44,500 nt of DNA from Bacteroidales bacterium (lineage in GTDB: Bacteria > Bacteroidota > Bacteroidia > Bacteroidales > FEN-979). How positions within the stretch are numbered: position 1 is the stretch's first letter; each line of letters opens with the position of its first letter. Of this stretch, positions 8,559-16,515 are shown in pieces. A program made the position numbers and the translations under genes. The stretch lies in NCBI GenBank assembly GCA_016783905.1, contig JADHVQ010000009.1, positions 1-44,500 of the forward strand, given 5' to 3'. The notes under the pieces are model-generated. The model did no database searches, had not been told where the DNA came from, and saw only the letters and a list, made by a program, of their open reading frames with translations.

Positions 8559-9632
8559 TTAAATTTTTTCCAGAAGAAAGGCCAGGGTATCCACCCCATC
8601 TGCATAGTCAGAGAGCGCTGGCTCCTGGGTCTTTCCCGGCCCAACAACTCCGGGCAACAGCTCAATGCGGGCCACCACACACTGGATCTGTTCCTGCTGT
8701 TGATCAAGCCTGGCCTCAACCTGGGAACGATCCCGGTAATATTCATAGTGCAGCACCGATACCGGAGTTGCAAGCTGCACCTGTTCAAGCATCAGGTAAA
8801 AACCACCGTCAATGAACCGTGTTCGGTTGACCAGGTAGATCGATTTATAGTAATCCAGGTTATTTCTGTATTTTGAGTGGTGAAAAAAATCCCGGTACTG
8901 TGAGAGTGCTTCATGCAATGGCTTCAGGTCATACCCTTCAGGCAGGTAAAGTTTGGAAATATTCCGGCATCCCAATCCGAAATAAGTAAAAATATCCGAT
9001 GCGATGCCTTCCAGTTCCGCCGCTGTTTCGTTTCCATCGAGAATGGCAACACCCGTGCGGTTTTTGCGGATGATATGCGGGTACTTCCCGAAATAGTAGT
9101 TGAAATACCGTGAGGTGTTGTTGCTGCCTGTGGCGATGACGGCTTCCGGTTTCCCGATCTCTCCGGTTGTTAGTTCGATCCGGTCGCTCCAGGCAGGTTC
9201 CAGATTCACAAGGTACTGAATCATGGCTGGGATCAACCGGGCATCCTGCGAGGATAGCCTGGCTATCAAATGATTCCCTGAAAGAAGTACACAGAGAAGG
9301 TCATGAAAGCCAACCATGGGGATGTTCCCAGCCATGATCACCCCCACTCTCCGTGGCGTTCTCTTCTCCTGGATCTTCGGATAATAGTCCTCCACCCACC
9401 TCTCAAGGACTGGTCTGTCGAGCACCCCTCCCCAATACCGGAGTGCCAGAAAGATATGATCCCTGGAAAACCAGGGATTCTCCTTCTCCGCCTCTTCCAT
9501 GGTTGAAAGGAGGATGGTCCTGAAATCAGGAGGATCCTGGTGGGAAGTTATCTCCCCAGGAACATGGCCGGTGAATAACCGGAGCATCCTTCCAAGTGAA
9601 GAAAAGGAAGAAATTCGTTGTTCCAGGTTCAT
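8559..9632 (-). CDS. LuxC-family acyl-CoA reductase
   Basis: The 357-aa protein resembles the LuxC-like acyl-CoA reductase family, which reduces acyl-CoA or acyl-protein thioesters to aldehydes with NAD(P)H in an aldehyde-dehydrogenase fold. Family features are the segment RRVGVIMAGNIPMVGFHDLLCVLLSGN (~residues 95-121), the nucleotide-binding region with AVIATGSNNTSRYF (~169-182) and the cysteine context FTYFGLGCRNISKLYLP (~220), where Cys is the likely catalytic thiol. No luxE, luxD or luciferase genes are nearby, so luminescence is not implied. In related genomes, from memory, it neighbours serC/serA, as here. It has its own -7 element. The physiological substrate is unknown. Confidence 0.88.
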   Translation of the reverse strand: MNLEQRISSFSSLGRMLRLFTGHVPGEITSHQDPPDFRTILLSTMEEAEKENPWFSRDHIFLALRYWGGVLDRPVLERWVEDYYPKIQEKRTPRRVGVIMAGNIPMVGFHDLLCVLLSGNHLIARLSSQDARLIPAMIQYLVNLEPAWSDRIELTTGEIGKPEAVIATGSNNTSRYFNYYFGKYPHIIRKNRTGVAILDGNETAAELEGIASDIFTYFGLGCRNISKLYLPEGYDLKPLHEALSQYRDFFHHSKYRNNLDYYKSIYLVNRTRFIDGGFYLMLEQVQLATPVSVLHYEYYRDRSQVEARLDQQQEQIQCVVARIELLPGVVGPGKTQEPALSDYADGVDTLAFLLEKI

Positions 9633-9648
9633 GTTCCGCTATTTTTCG

Positions 9649-9656
9649 CAAATTTA
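9649..9656 (-). promoter_or_regulatory. Bacteroidota -7 element TAAATTTG for the acyl-CoA reductase gene
   Basis: The minus strand reads TAAATTTG, an exact TAnnTTTG match 16 bp upstream of ATG 9632, so the mRNA leader would be only about 10 nt long. No -33 TTG at the usual distance. Confidence 0.45.
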
Positions 9657-9698
9657 CATATTCAAATCCGAACTCTGCAGAAACCTCACCTTTTCACT

Positions 9699-10634
9699 AT
9701 GCATCGATCTTTCCTGGTAAAATTGATCTGCTATCCAGCCTTACTGGCTCTCTTTATAGCTTCCGCCATCTCCTTGCGAGCACAGACAAATCAGGAGATA
9801 TCAGAGGCCGAAGAGAAGCTGATGACGTTGTTCGGGAAGATTATGGCATCCCCCGATGATGAAGAACGGATCCACTCAGGGATCCAGTTCTCAGCACTGT
9901 TGCACAAGACGTTGACCATGGATGAATCCTTCGAACATCCCTTTTCCCTTCTTCCTAACCTGTCGAAACTGACCTCATCAGATGAAAGGCTCCGGATTTT
10001 TACCTGGAATGTTCCCCTCCACTCAGGGATGAACCGGTTTTATGGCCTCATCCAACTAAATTCGGCTGAAGCAGATTCACTGGTTGTCTTTGACCTTGTG
10101 GATCAGGGTGATGAGATCGCTGATCCTGACGAAGCGATACTCTCTACGGAACGGTGGTACGGTGCGATCTATTATAAGCTGATCTCAAAACAAACTGCGC
10201 ATGGCCAGGTGTTCCATACGCTCCTGGGGTGGCGCGGAGAGAACATGCTGATGACCACCAGGCTCATAGATATCCTTACCATTGCACCTGCTGGAGAAGT
10301 CCGTTTCGGCAAACCGGTATTTTGCAATTACGCTGAACCCAAACCTGTACGGATCCTTTTTCGTCACAATGCAAACGTAACAATGTCTCTCCGTTATGAA
10401 GAGCAATGGGTGGTCACCGATAAGCAATGGAGTGCCAGGCGAAAGGAGTTTACCTATAGGCGCGAGAAAGCATGGATGATCGTATGTGACAGACTGGTGC
10501 CGGAAAATCCGCAGATGGAGGGGCAATATGAATATTATATCCCGGCAGGCGACGTGATGGATGGGTTTGTCTTCAAGGATGGATGCTGGAATTTTATCCA
10601 GCAGATTGATGCCAGGAATCCCGGGAAAAAATAA
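9699..10634 (+). CDS. Secreted protein of unknown function
   Basis: I do not recognise a characterised family. The 311-aa product starts MHRSFLVKLICYPALLALFIASA with a Sec signal peptide, probably cleaved near LRAQ, and has no further membrane segments or lipobox. The mature part is alpha/beta in character with conserved-looking stretches (TWNVPLHSGMNRFYGLIQL, VFHTLLGWRGENMLMTTRLID) and a C-terminal aromatic-rich region (QYEYYIPAGDVMDGFVFKDG). The ORF-track start at 9618 overlaps the divergent acyl-CoA reductase gene and spoils the signal peptide; ATG 9699 is preferred. It sits between a LuxC-like reductase and serC and is transcribed with serC, although serC has its own promoter. Confidence 0.8.
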   Translation: MHRSFLVKLICYPALLALFIASAISLRAQTNQEISEAEEKLMTLFGKIMASPDDEERIHSGIQFSALLHKTLTMDESFEHPFSLLPNLSKLTSSDERLRIFTWNVPLHSGMNRFYGLIQLNSAEADSLVVFDLVDQGDEIADPDEAILSTERWYGAIYYKLISKQTAHGQVFHTLLGWRGENMLMTTRLIDILTIAPAGEVRFGKPVFCNYAEPKPVRILFRHNANVTMSLRYEEQWVVTDKQWSARRKEFTYRREKAWMIVCDRLVPENPQMEGQYEYYIPAGDVMDGFVFKDGCWNFIQQIDARNPGKK

Positions 10635-10691
10635 TCTCTCAACCCTACACATCACTTGCTTTTCCTTCAAATATGTGTTAATTTTGATCTC

Positions 10692-10721
10692 TTGAGAATG
10701 TTAGGAAACCAATTATTTTTG
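10692..10721 (+). promoter_or_regulatory. serC promoter: TTG-N19-TATTTTTG
   Basis: TTG at 10692-10694 and TATTTTTG at 10714-10721 are separated by 19 bp, the expected Bacteroidota spacing. The -7 element is 53 bp before the serC ATG at 10775, giving a leader of about 47 nt. This is one of the best-formed promoters in the window. Confidence 0.6.
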
Positions 10722-10774
10722 GCTTAATATTGCATGAATTTTCCAGTGTTAAAACAAGATCAAATCCCTTTTAT

Positions 10775-11845
10775 ATGAAAAAGCATAATTTTAACGCAGG
10801 TCCCTCTATTCTTCCAAGAATTGCTGTGGAAAACTCTGCAAAAGCTATCCTTGACCTCAACGGAAGCGGCCTGTCACTCCTGGAGATCTCACATCGACAC
10901 AAAGATTTTCAGGTAATCATCGACGAAGCGAATGCACTGTTTCATGAGTTACTGAATATTCCTCCCGGATATCATGTCCTTTTCCTTGGAGGAGGAGCCA
11001 GCACACAGTTTGTCATGGTACCTTACAATCTCCTGCAAACCCAGGCCGCTTACCTGGAGACCGGAGCCTGGGCAAAGAAGGCGATCAAAGAGGCAAAAAT
11101 CTTTGGGACTGTGAATGTTGTCGGATCTTCCGCTGATAAGAATTTCAACTACATTCCCAAAGGATACACCATTCCTTCCGATGCTGATTATTTCCACATC
11201 ACTACCAACAACACAATCTTCGGGACAGAGATTAAATATGACATGGATTCGCCCATTCCCCTGGTTGCAGATATGTCGTCCGACATGCTTAGCCGTCCGA
11301 CCGATGTCAGCAAATATGCCATGATCTACGGAGGGGCACAAAAAAACCTTGGCCCTGCAGGCGTGACATTCGTCATCATCCGGGAAGATATTCTGGGAAA
11401 AGTAGATCGCAAGATCCCTTCGATGCTTGACTACAAAATTCATATAGACAATGGATCGATGTACAATACGCCTCCCTGTTTTGCTATTTATACCTGTTTG
11501 GAGACCCTGAAATGGATCAAAGGACTCGGTGGTCTCACTACCATCCGGGCAATGAATGAGAAGAAGGCAAATCTCCTCTACCATGCCATCGACCACAGTA
11601 AAATGTTTATTGGCACCGTAAACAAAGAGGATCGTTCTCTCATGAATATCTGTTTTGTCATGAAGGAGGAGTACAAAGACAAGGAGGAAGCCTTCATGGA
11701 GTTTGCCAAAGGAAAGGGAATGATAGGGATCAAGGGACACCGTTCGGTGGGTGGTTTCCGCGCTTCGACTTACAATGCCTTGCCGATTGAAAGTGTACAG
11801 GCCCTCATAGACTGCATGCATGAATTTGAAAAAACAAACCTATGA
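10775..11845 (+). CDS. serC: Phosphoserine aminotransferase
   Basis: SerC transaminates 3-phosphohydroxypyruvate with glutamate to 3-phosphoserine (it also acts in PLP synthesis in some bacteria). The 356-aa protein begins [15 protein letters not shown], the standard SerC N-terminus; the ORF-track extension upstream to 10730 is a GTG/TTG-type artefact over the promoter region. It has the fold-type I motif [10 protein letters not shown] and the PLP lysine in [14 protein letters not shown] (~K190). The C-terminus has [21 protein letters not shown], as in the family. The stop overlaps the serA start by 4 bp (ATGA), so the two are translationally coupled. Confidence 0.97.
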   Translation: MKKHNFNAGPSILPRIAVENSAKAILDLNGSGLSLLEISHRHKDFQVIIDEANALFHELLNIPPGYHVLFLGGGASTQFVMVPYNLLQTQAAYLETGAWAKKAIKEAKIFGTVNVVGSSADKNFNYIPKGYTIPSDADYFHITTNNTIFGTEIKYDMDSPIPLVADMSSDMLSRPTDVSKYAMIYGGAQKNLGPAGVTFVIIREDILGKVDRKIPSMLDYKIHIDNGSMYNTPPCFAIYTCLETLKWIKGLGGLTTIRAMNEKKANLLYHAIDHSKMFIGTVNKEDRSLMNICFVMKEEYKDKEEAFMEFAKGKGMIGIKGHRSVGGFRASTYNALPIESVQALIDCMHEFEKTNL

Positions 11846-12765
11846 CAAAAGTACTGATTGCTACAGATAAACCCTTTGCTCCTATCGCCGTCAAGGAAAT
11901 TCGTGAGGTGGTTGAGGAGGCAGGATTTGAACTGGGACTGCTGGAAGGATACACCAGCAAAGAGGAACTGCTCAGCGCGGTGGCTGATGCCGATGCCTTG
12001 ATCGTTAGGAGCGACATAGCAGATAAGGATGTGATCGACACTGCCGCGAAGCTCAAGATCATCGTAAGGGCCGGCGCCGGATACGACAATGTTGATCTTC
12101 AGGCCGCTACGGATAAAGGCGTCGTAGTGATGAACACCCCAGGACAAAATTCCAATGCAGTAGCCGAACTGGTATTTGGCATGATGGTCTACCATGCGAG
12201 GAATTTCTTCAATGGAAAATCGGGATTCGAACTCAAAGAGAAGACCCTGGGGCTTCATGCGTATGGATACGTAGGCAAAAATGTTGCCCGTATCGCCAAA
12301 GGATTCGGGATGGAGGTGTATGCGTTTGATCCCTTTATCCCGAAGGAAGAGATCGAAAGAGACGGAGTGAAATGGATGGGTACCGTGGAAGAGCTTTACA
12401 AAACCTGCCAGTATATCTCACTGCATATTCCAGCCAACGCGCAAACCAAAAGATCCATTAACTACGCCCTGCTTTCGTTAATGCCCAGAAAAGGGGTCCT
12501 GGTGAATACAGCCCGTGCCGAGGTGATCAACGAAGAAGAGCTGTTGAAGATCTTTGCCGACCGGGATGATCTAGCCTATCTATCAGATATCCTGCCAGCC
12601 AATCTTGCCGGTTTTCAGGATGCATATGCGACGAGAATCTTCTGTACCCCAAAAAAAATGGGTGCACAAACACAGGAAGCCAATGTCAATGCCGGAATTG
12701 CTGCCGCAAAACAGATTGTAGCATTCATCAGGCATGGCGACCGAACATTCCAGGTAAATAAATAG
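11842..12765 (+). CDS. serA: D-3-phosphoglycerate dehydrogenase, short Bacteroidota type
   Basis: SerA oxidises 3-phosphoglycerate to 3-phosphohydroxypyruvate with NAD, the first step of serine synthesis. The 307-aa protein has the substrate-domain motif [23 protein letters not shown] and a Rossmann domain around [19 protein letters not shown]. It lacks the ACT regulatory domain of long SerA enzymes. Two departures are visible: the first Gly of the usual GxGxxG is Ala (AYGYVG), and the usual TPH catalytic-His motif reads TPKKMGAQT, with Lys in place of His. The catalytic Arg context [13 protein letters not shown] is kept. From memory, Bacteroides SerA shares these features. Operon context (serC overlap) supports the function. 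Confidence 0.93.
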   Translation: MTKVLIATDKPFAPIAVKEIREVVEEAGFELGLLEGYTSKEELLSAVADADALIVRSDIADKDVIDTAAKLKIIVRAGAGYDNVDLQAATDKGVVVMNTPGQNSNAVAELVFGMMVYHARNFFNGKSGFELKEKTLGLHAYGYVGKNVARIAKGFGMEVYAFDPFIPKEEIERDGVKWMGTVEELYKTCQYISLHIPANAQTKRSINYALLSLMPRKGVLVNTARAEVINEEELLKIFADRDDLAYLSDILPANLAGFQDAYATRIFCTPKKMGAQTQEANVNAGIAAAKQIVAFIRHGDRTFQVNK

Positions 12766-12803
12766 AATTTTTATATATTAGTACTCATCAAATCCTCTCA
12801 TCA

Positions 12804-13229
12804 ATGGAAAACGAACAGGAAAAGCCCACTACATTTTTCAGGTTTGAAGATCTAAGAATCTATCACAAATCCCTGGATTACATCAACTGGCTCTATTCCC
12901 TGGCTGCTTCCGTCCAGGATGAACCACTGGTAAAATCGTTTTACGACCGCTTTCTGGCTTCAGCCCAGGGCATTGCCCTGAATATTGCAGAGGGTTCATC
13001 CCGGAATAAAAGCCAGTTTGTCTACTACCTGAAGATGGCGAAAAGTTCTGTCAGGGAATGTGTGGTCCTGTCGACCATTGGCCAGTCAAGGGCGTTCATC
13101 AATGATGAAGATTTTGAGTATTCAAAGAACCAGTTGATGGAGATGACGAAGATGGTTGGAGCACTTATAGGAAGCCTTCAGCGAAGTGTAAAGAGTAGTG
13201 ATTCTGAGATAGATGTTGAGCCGGATTGA
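12804..13229 (+). CDS. Four-helix-bundle protein, S23/rRNA-intervening-sequence family
   Basis: The 141-aa protein belongs to the family first seen in 23S rRNA intervening sequences. Typical motifs are FRFEDLRIYHKSLDYINWLY at the start, RFLASAQGIALNIAEGSSR in helix 2 and FVYYLKMAKSSVRECVVLS in helix 3. Four long amphipathic helices are expected; the family forms oligomeric barrels and its biochemical role is not settled. Here it is not in an rRNA gene but lies between serA and DUF1015 in the same direction, with gaps of 38 and 18 bp, so it is probably co-transcribed with the serine genes. The acidic tail (SSDSEIDVEPD) is specific to this protein. Confidence 0.9.
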   Translation: MENEQEKPTTFFRFEDLRIYHKSLDYINWLYSLAASVQDEPLVKSFYDRFLASAQGIALNIAEGSSRNKSQFVYYLKMAKSSVRECVVLSTIGQSRAFINDEDFEYSKNQLMEMTKMVGALIGSLQRSVKSSDSEIDVEPD

Positions 13230-13247
13230 TCCGCACGATTTTTCATT

Positions 13248-14495
13248 ATGGCTATATTAAAAGCATTCAAAGGACTCCGGCCACCCGCTGAGATTGCAAA
13301 AGAGTTGGCTTCCCGCCCTTACGATGTATTGAACTCCAGGGAAGCGTGTGAGGAAGCGGAAGGGGATCCCTATTCGCTGTTACACATCATCAAACCTGAA
13401 ATTGACCTTCCAATAGATATCGACGAGCACGATCCGCAGGTTTACGACAAAGCCCGGGATAATTTTGAGATGTTTAGAAAGAAAGGGTGGTTGGTACAGG
13501 ATGATAAAGAGCGGTTATACATCTATGCTCAAACAATGAATGGCAAAACCCAGTATGGCATTGTCGGTTGTGCTGGTGTGGATGACTACCTGAACGGGAT
13601 CATCAAAAAACATGAACTTACCCGCCATGAAAAGGAAGAGGACCGCATGAAGCATGTTCGCATCACGAATGCCAACATGGAACCTGTCTTTTTTACCTAC
13701 CCTGCCGTGAAAGAGATTGATGAGATCGTTGAGGCATATGTTAATACGCATAAACCCGTCTATGAGTTTGTGGCCGTTGATGGTATTGGTCACCGCTTCT
13801 GGGTGATTGAAGATGATGCCATCAGAGACAAGATCATTGAGCTTTTTAGGCAAATACCCTATACCTACGTAGCCGATGGCCATCACCGGACTGCAGCAGC
13901 TGCCCTTGTGGGGAATGAGAAGAGAAAACAGAAGCCTGATTATACCGGAGATGAGGAGTTCAATTACTTCCTGGCGGTACATTTCCCGGATAACCAACTC
14001 TCCATCATTGATTACAATCGCCTGGTTACCGACCTGAACGGGCTGACCAATGAAGAGTTCCTGAAGAAACTGGAGATGGTTTTCACCATTGAGCCCAAAG
14101 GTTTGGATATCTACAAACCCGATCGCCTTCATAACTTCTCTATGTACCTCGACGGCCAGTGGTACTCCATCACTGCCAAACCGGGCACCTATAATGATTC
14201 CGATCCCATTGGCGTGTTGGATGTCACGATCCTGTCCCAACTAGTACTCGATAACATTCTGGGGATCAAAGATCTGCGCACCGAAAAACGAATCGATTTT
14301 GTGGGTGGCATCCGCGGACTCGGAGAACTGGTAAAACGAGTCGACCATCGCGAGATGAAGGTCGCCTTTGCGCTTTACCCTGTATCCATGCAACAGTTAA
14401 TCCATATTGCGGATACCGGGAACATCATGCCACCTAAGACCACATGGTTTGAGCCTAAGCTCAGAAGCGGGCTGGTCGTTCACCTTCTGGATTAG
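13248..14495 (+). CDS. DUF1015 family protein
   Basis: The 415-aa cytoplasmic protein matches the DUF1015 family, beginning MAILKAFKGLRPPAEIAKELASRPYDVLN and carrying the signature YVADGHHRTAAA near residue 210. The family is widespread and often sits with serA/serC, but its biochemical activity is not established as far as I know; a role linked to serine or phosphate-ester metabolism is only a neighbourhood inference. No signal peptide or membrane segments. It is the last gene of the serC-serA-S23-DUF1015 run and is followed by a short spacer with a heptad array and no classical terminator. Confidence 0.93.
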   Translation: MAILKAFKGLRPPAEIAKELASRPYDVLNSREACEEAEGDPYSLLHIIKPEIDLPIDIDEHDPQVYDKARDNFEMFRKKGWLVQDDKERLYIYAQTMNGKTQYGIVGCAGVDDYLNGIIKKHELTRHEKEEDRMKHVRITNANMEPVFFTYPAVKEIDEIVEAYVNTHKPVYEFVAVDGIGHRFWVIEDDAIRDKIIELFRQIPYTYVADGHHRTAAAALVGNEKRKQKPDYTGDEEFNYFLAVHFPDNQLSIIDYNRLVTDLNGLTNEEFLKKLEMVFTIEPKGLDIYKPDRLHNFSMYLDGQWYSITAKPGTYNDSDPIGVLDVTILSQLVLDNILGIKDLRTEKRIDFVGGIRGLGELVKRVDHREMKVAFALYPVSMQQLIHIADTGNIMPPKTTWFEPKLRSGLVVHLLD

Positions 14496-14506
14496 CTATC
14501 ACGGAG

Positions 14507-14548
14507 ATGCCGGATGCCGGCTCCTTGATGCTAGATGTTGGATAACAG
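14507..14548 (+). repeat. Imperfect heptanucleotide array (6 units, ATGCCGG-like)
   Basis: Units: ATGCCGG, ATGCCGG, CTCCTTG, ATGCTAG, ATGTTGG, ATAACAG. Five of six start with AT and fall on an exact 7-bp grid. The array lies in the 80-bp convergent gap between DUF1015 and the LtaS-like gene. GCCGG-ATG-CCGGC (14509-14521) can also form a small hairpin, but no T-run follows, so I do not call it a terminator. Confidence 0.55.
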
Positions 14549-14575
14549 GGTCAGGTTAATCAAGCCGTTTTTTCT

Positions 14576-16435
14576 TTAATCCTCCAGATACTCCCTAAAT
14601 ACCTCCTGCAGGTAAGCTTTTCCCTCCTGTATCATGGTGTCCTGCCGCTGTGGGGATGGCTCGTAAAAGTAGAAATACGGGATGTTCAAATCAAACGAAA
14701 AGTAGCCATCAGGGCGAATCCATCCGGCCCCATCTTCATTACTAAAATAAGCAAAATCAGCTACATACGGATTGAACAGGTTTTTGCTCCAGTGGAATTG
14801 GTTTGCCGGAAGATCCAGCTGAGCCAGCAGGGTGGCCGGGATGTCGTGTTGATTGCCAATGCTGCTCCAGGTTGTTCCCCGGAACTCCTCCCGGATCACA
14901 TTGCCATAAAACAGCATCGGAATCTTATGGTACTCCCGTGAATGAGGATGCCAGTTGTAGTATGAGTTGTGGCTGTGGTCTGCCACAATGATAAAGAGTG
15001 TGCTGTCAAACCATGGTTTCCTTGCTGCCTGTTGAAAAAACTCACCCAGGCAATGGTCTGTATAGAACGCCGCATTGATATACTCACGTTCATTATCCCC
15101 CCAGGTCAGCGGTTTTTCAAATGGCTGATCCCACGGAGAGTGGGTGCTCAATGTGAACAGCGCTACAAAAAAGGGCTGCCGGGTCCTGTCCAGGTCATCG
15201 GCCATATACCCTAAGGTAAACTCATCATGAATGCCCAGTTTCCCCAGTGGCAGTTCATCCGGAAAATCATAGATCTCCATGATTTTCTGGAATCCGTTAT
15301 AGTATATGTATCCTTTTATATTTCCGTAAATCAGCTGACCCCCAAAATAGAATGCTGTGGTGTAGCCCTTTTCTGAGAGATTCCGGGACAGACTCGGCAC
15401 CTTCTGATACTTGTCGGGCTGCACCGTAATGCAAGAGATCGGGTGAGCCGGGAGGCCGCCAAAAATGGAAGCCATCCCCTGTTCTGAGCGGGATCCTGAA
15501 GCGTAGATCTCGGTAAAGAGGATCCCTCCTTCCTGCAACTTCCTGACTTCAGGGGTTATCCCGGATTTGCCTCCAAGATCCTCAATGAGGTCAGCCGACC
15601 AGCTCTCCAGAATGAGAAGCACCACATTGGGGCGGTTTGTTGTCAGAATCTGAATAGTGGTATCCTTTTTCACCTTATAAAGTTCCTGTACCAGGGATTT
15701 CGCGGAGGAATGATCCATGAACACATATGGATTCCTGTCGAAATTCCGGAGGTTCTCGAAAACGCTGATATAGAGATTAAAGAGGTTGTTCACCGAGGCA
15801 ACGTTCAGGATGTTCTTTCTGGTAAAGATCGATTCGCTCTGATTGATCGGGATCTCCTGAACACCACCACGCATCCCGAGGAAGAGAGGTCCGGGTACCA
15901 GCAGCAGGAAACCAACCGTGAACCACCAGACCCGTTTCACCCGGACCAGGTTTGGATAAAACCACCGGATGTAAAGATAGATCCCGGTTCCACTCATCAC
16001 CAAAAGGAGTAGCAACAGGATTAGAAAATCGGAGGTTCCGGCAGAGTTATAAATCTCGGATGGACAACGGAGGTAATTGATCACCTTGTAAGTCAACTTT
16101 GTTTTCCATTCGCTGTAGATACCCATTTCCCCGGCCGCAGTCAGGGAGTAGAAAAATATCATGATCCCTGCATAGGCTTTGTTCACAATATTTAACCAGC
16201 GAGGGCTGTAAATCGTCTGGACTGCCAGGAGAAGAAATGGAAGAATCATGAAGTAGCAAGCAGTGGCCAGGTCGAGTTTAAAAGCGTGATAAAAGACGGC
16301 CAACACCTCCTGAAAAGGGATCTTTTCAATACGGATCAGGCGCAGATGATACAGAAGGAAAATCACCCTCGTGAAATTGAAAAAGAGGATCCAGAATAGA
16401 AGTTGCCGGAAGAATGAACCCAGAATCTGCTTCAT
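14576..16435 (-). CDS. LTA-synthase-like membrane sulfatase-fold enzyme
   Basis: The 619-aa inner-membrane protein has five predicted N-terminal transmembrane helices (e.g. FLILLLLLLVMSGTGIYLYI, WWFTVGFLLLVPGPLFLGM) and a C-terminal extracytoplasmic alkaline phosphatase/sulfatase-fold domain as in LtaS. Metal-site motifs are NVVLLILESWSADL, THSPW and IVADHSH. The nucleophile position, Thr in LtaS, reads SGSRSEQGMASIFGG, so Ser is the apparent nucleophile. The likely activity is phosphoglycerol or phosphoethanolamine transfer to envelope glycans or lipids, but the acceptor cannot be deduced. The ORF-track start at 16480 is a TTG overlapping the promoter; ATG 16435 is preferred. It is divergent from yggS. 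Confidence 0.88.
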   Translation of the reverse strand: MKQILGSFFRQLLFWILFFNFTRVIFLLYHLRLIRIEKIPFQEVLAVFYHAFKLDLATACYFMILPFLLLAVQTIYSPRWLNIVNKAYAGIMIFFYSLTAAGEMGIYSEWKTKLTYKVINYLRCPSEIYNSAGTSDFLILLLLLLVMSGTGIYLYIRWFYPNLVRVKRVWWFTVGFLLLVPGPLFLGMRGGVQEIPINQSESIFTRKNILNVASVNNLFNLYISVFENLRNFDRNPYVFMDHSSAKSLVQELYKVKKDTTIQILTTNRPNVVLLILESWSADLIEDLGGKSGITPEVRKLQEGGILFTEIYASGSRSEQGMASIFGGLPAHPISCITVQPDKYQKVPSLSRNLSEKGYTTAFYFGGQLIYGNIKGYIYYNGFQKIMEIYDFPDELPLGKLGIHDEFTLGYMADDLDRTRQPFFVALFTLSTHSPWDQPFEKPLTWGDNEREYINAAFYTDHCLGEFFQQAARKPWFDSTLFIIVADHSHNSYYNWHPHSREYHKIPMLFYGNVIREEFRGTTWSSIGNQHDIPATLLAQLDLPANQFHWSKNLFNPYVADFAYFSNEDGAGWIRPDGYFSFDLNIPYFYFYEPSPQRQDTMIQEGKAYLQEVFREYLED

Positions 16436-16450
16436 GATCAAGGAAAAAGG

Positions 16451-16480
16451 CAAAATTAGTTGATTGTTTGAAACGATCAA
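16451..16480 (-). promoter_or_regulatory. Promoter of the LtaS-like gene: TTG-N19-TAATTTTG (minus strand)
   Basis: On the minus strand TTG (16478-16480) and TAATTTTG (16451-16458) are separated by exactly 19 bp. The -7 element is 15 bp upstream of ATG 16435. It interlocks with the yggS promoter on the other strand, forming an inverted repeat. Confidence 0.6.
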
Positions 16481-16493
16481 ATCACTAATTTTG
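16464..16493 (+). promoter_or_regulatory. yggS promoter: TTG-N19-TAATTTTG
   Basis: TTG (16464-16466) and TAATTTTG (16486-16493) are 19 bp apart; the ATG at 16516 follows 22 bp later. The same -7 sequence occurs on the opposite strand for the LtaS-like gene, so the two promoters overlap by 17 bp. Confidence 0.6.
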
Positions 16494-16515
16494 TTCTAAC
16501 GTAGCCCGGAAACCG

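Noticed and set aside
8559-9632. A bioluminescence (lux) operon.
   Set aside because: Only a LuxC-like reductase is present; no luciferase or LuxD/LuxE genes are nearby.
10949-11821. 290-aa minus-strand ORF opposite serC.
   Set aside because: Antisense shadow of serC, which has clear catalytic motifs.
14507-14525. GCCGG-ATG-CCGGC hairpin after DUF1015 as a terminator.
   Set aside because: Only a 5-bp stem and no following T-run; it is better explained as two adjacent heptad units.
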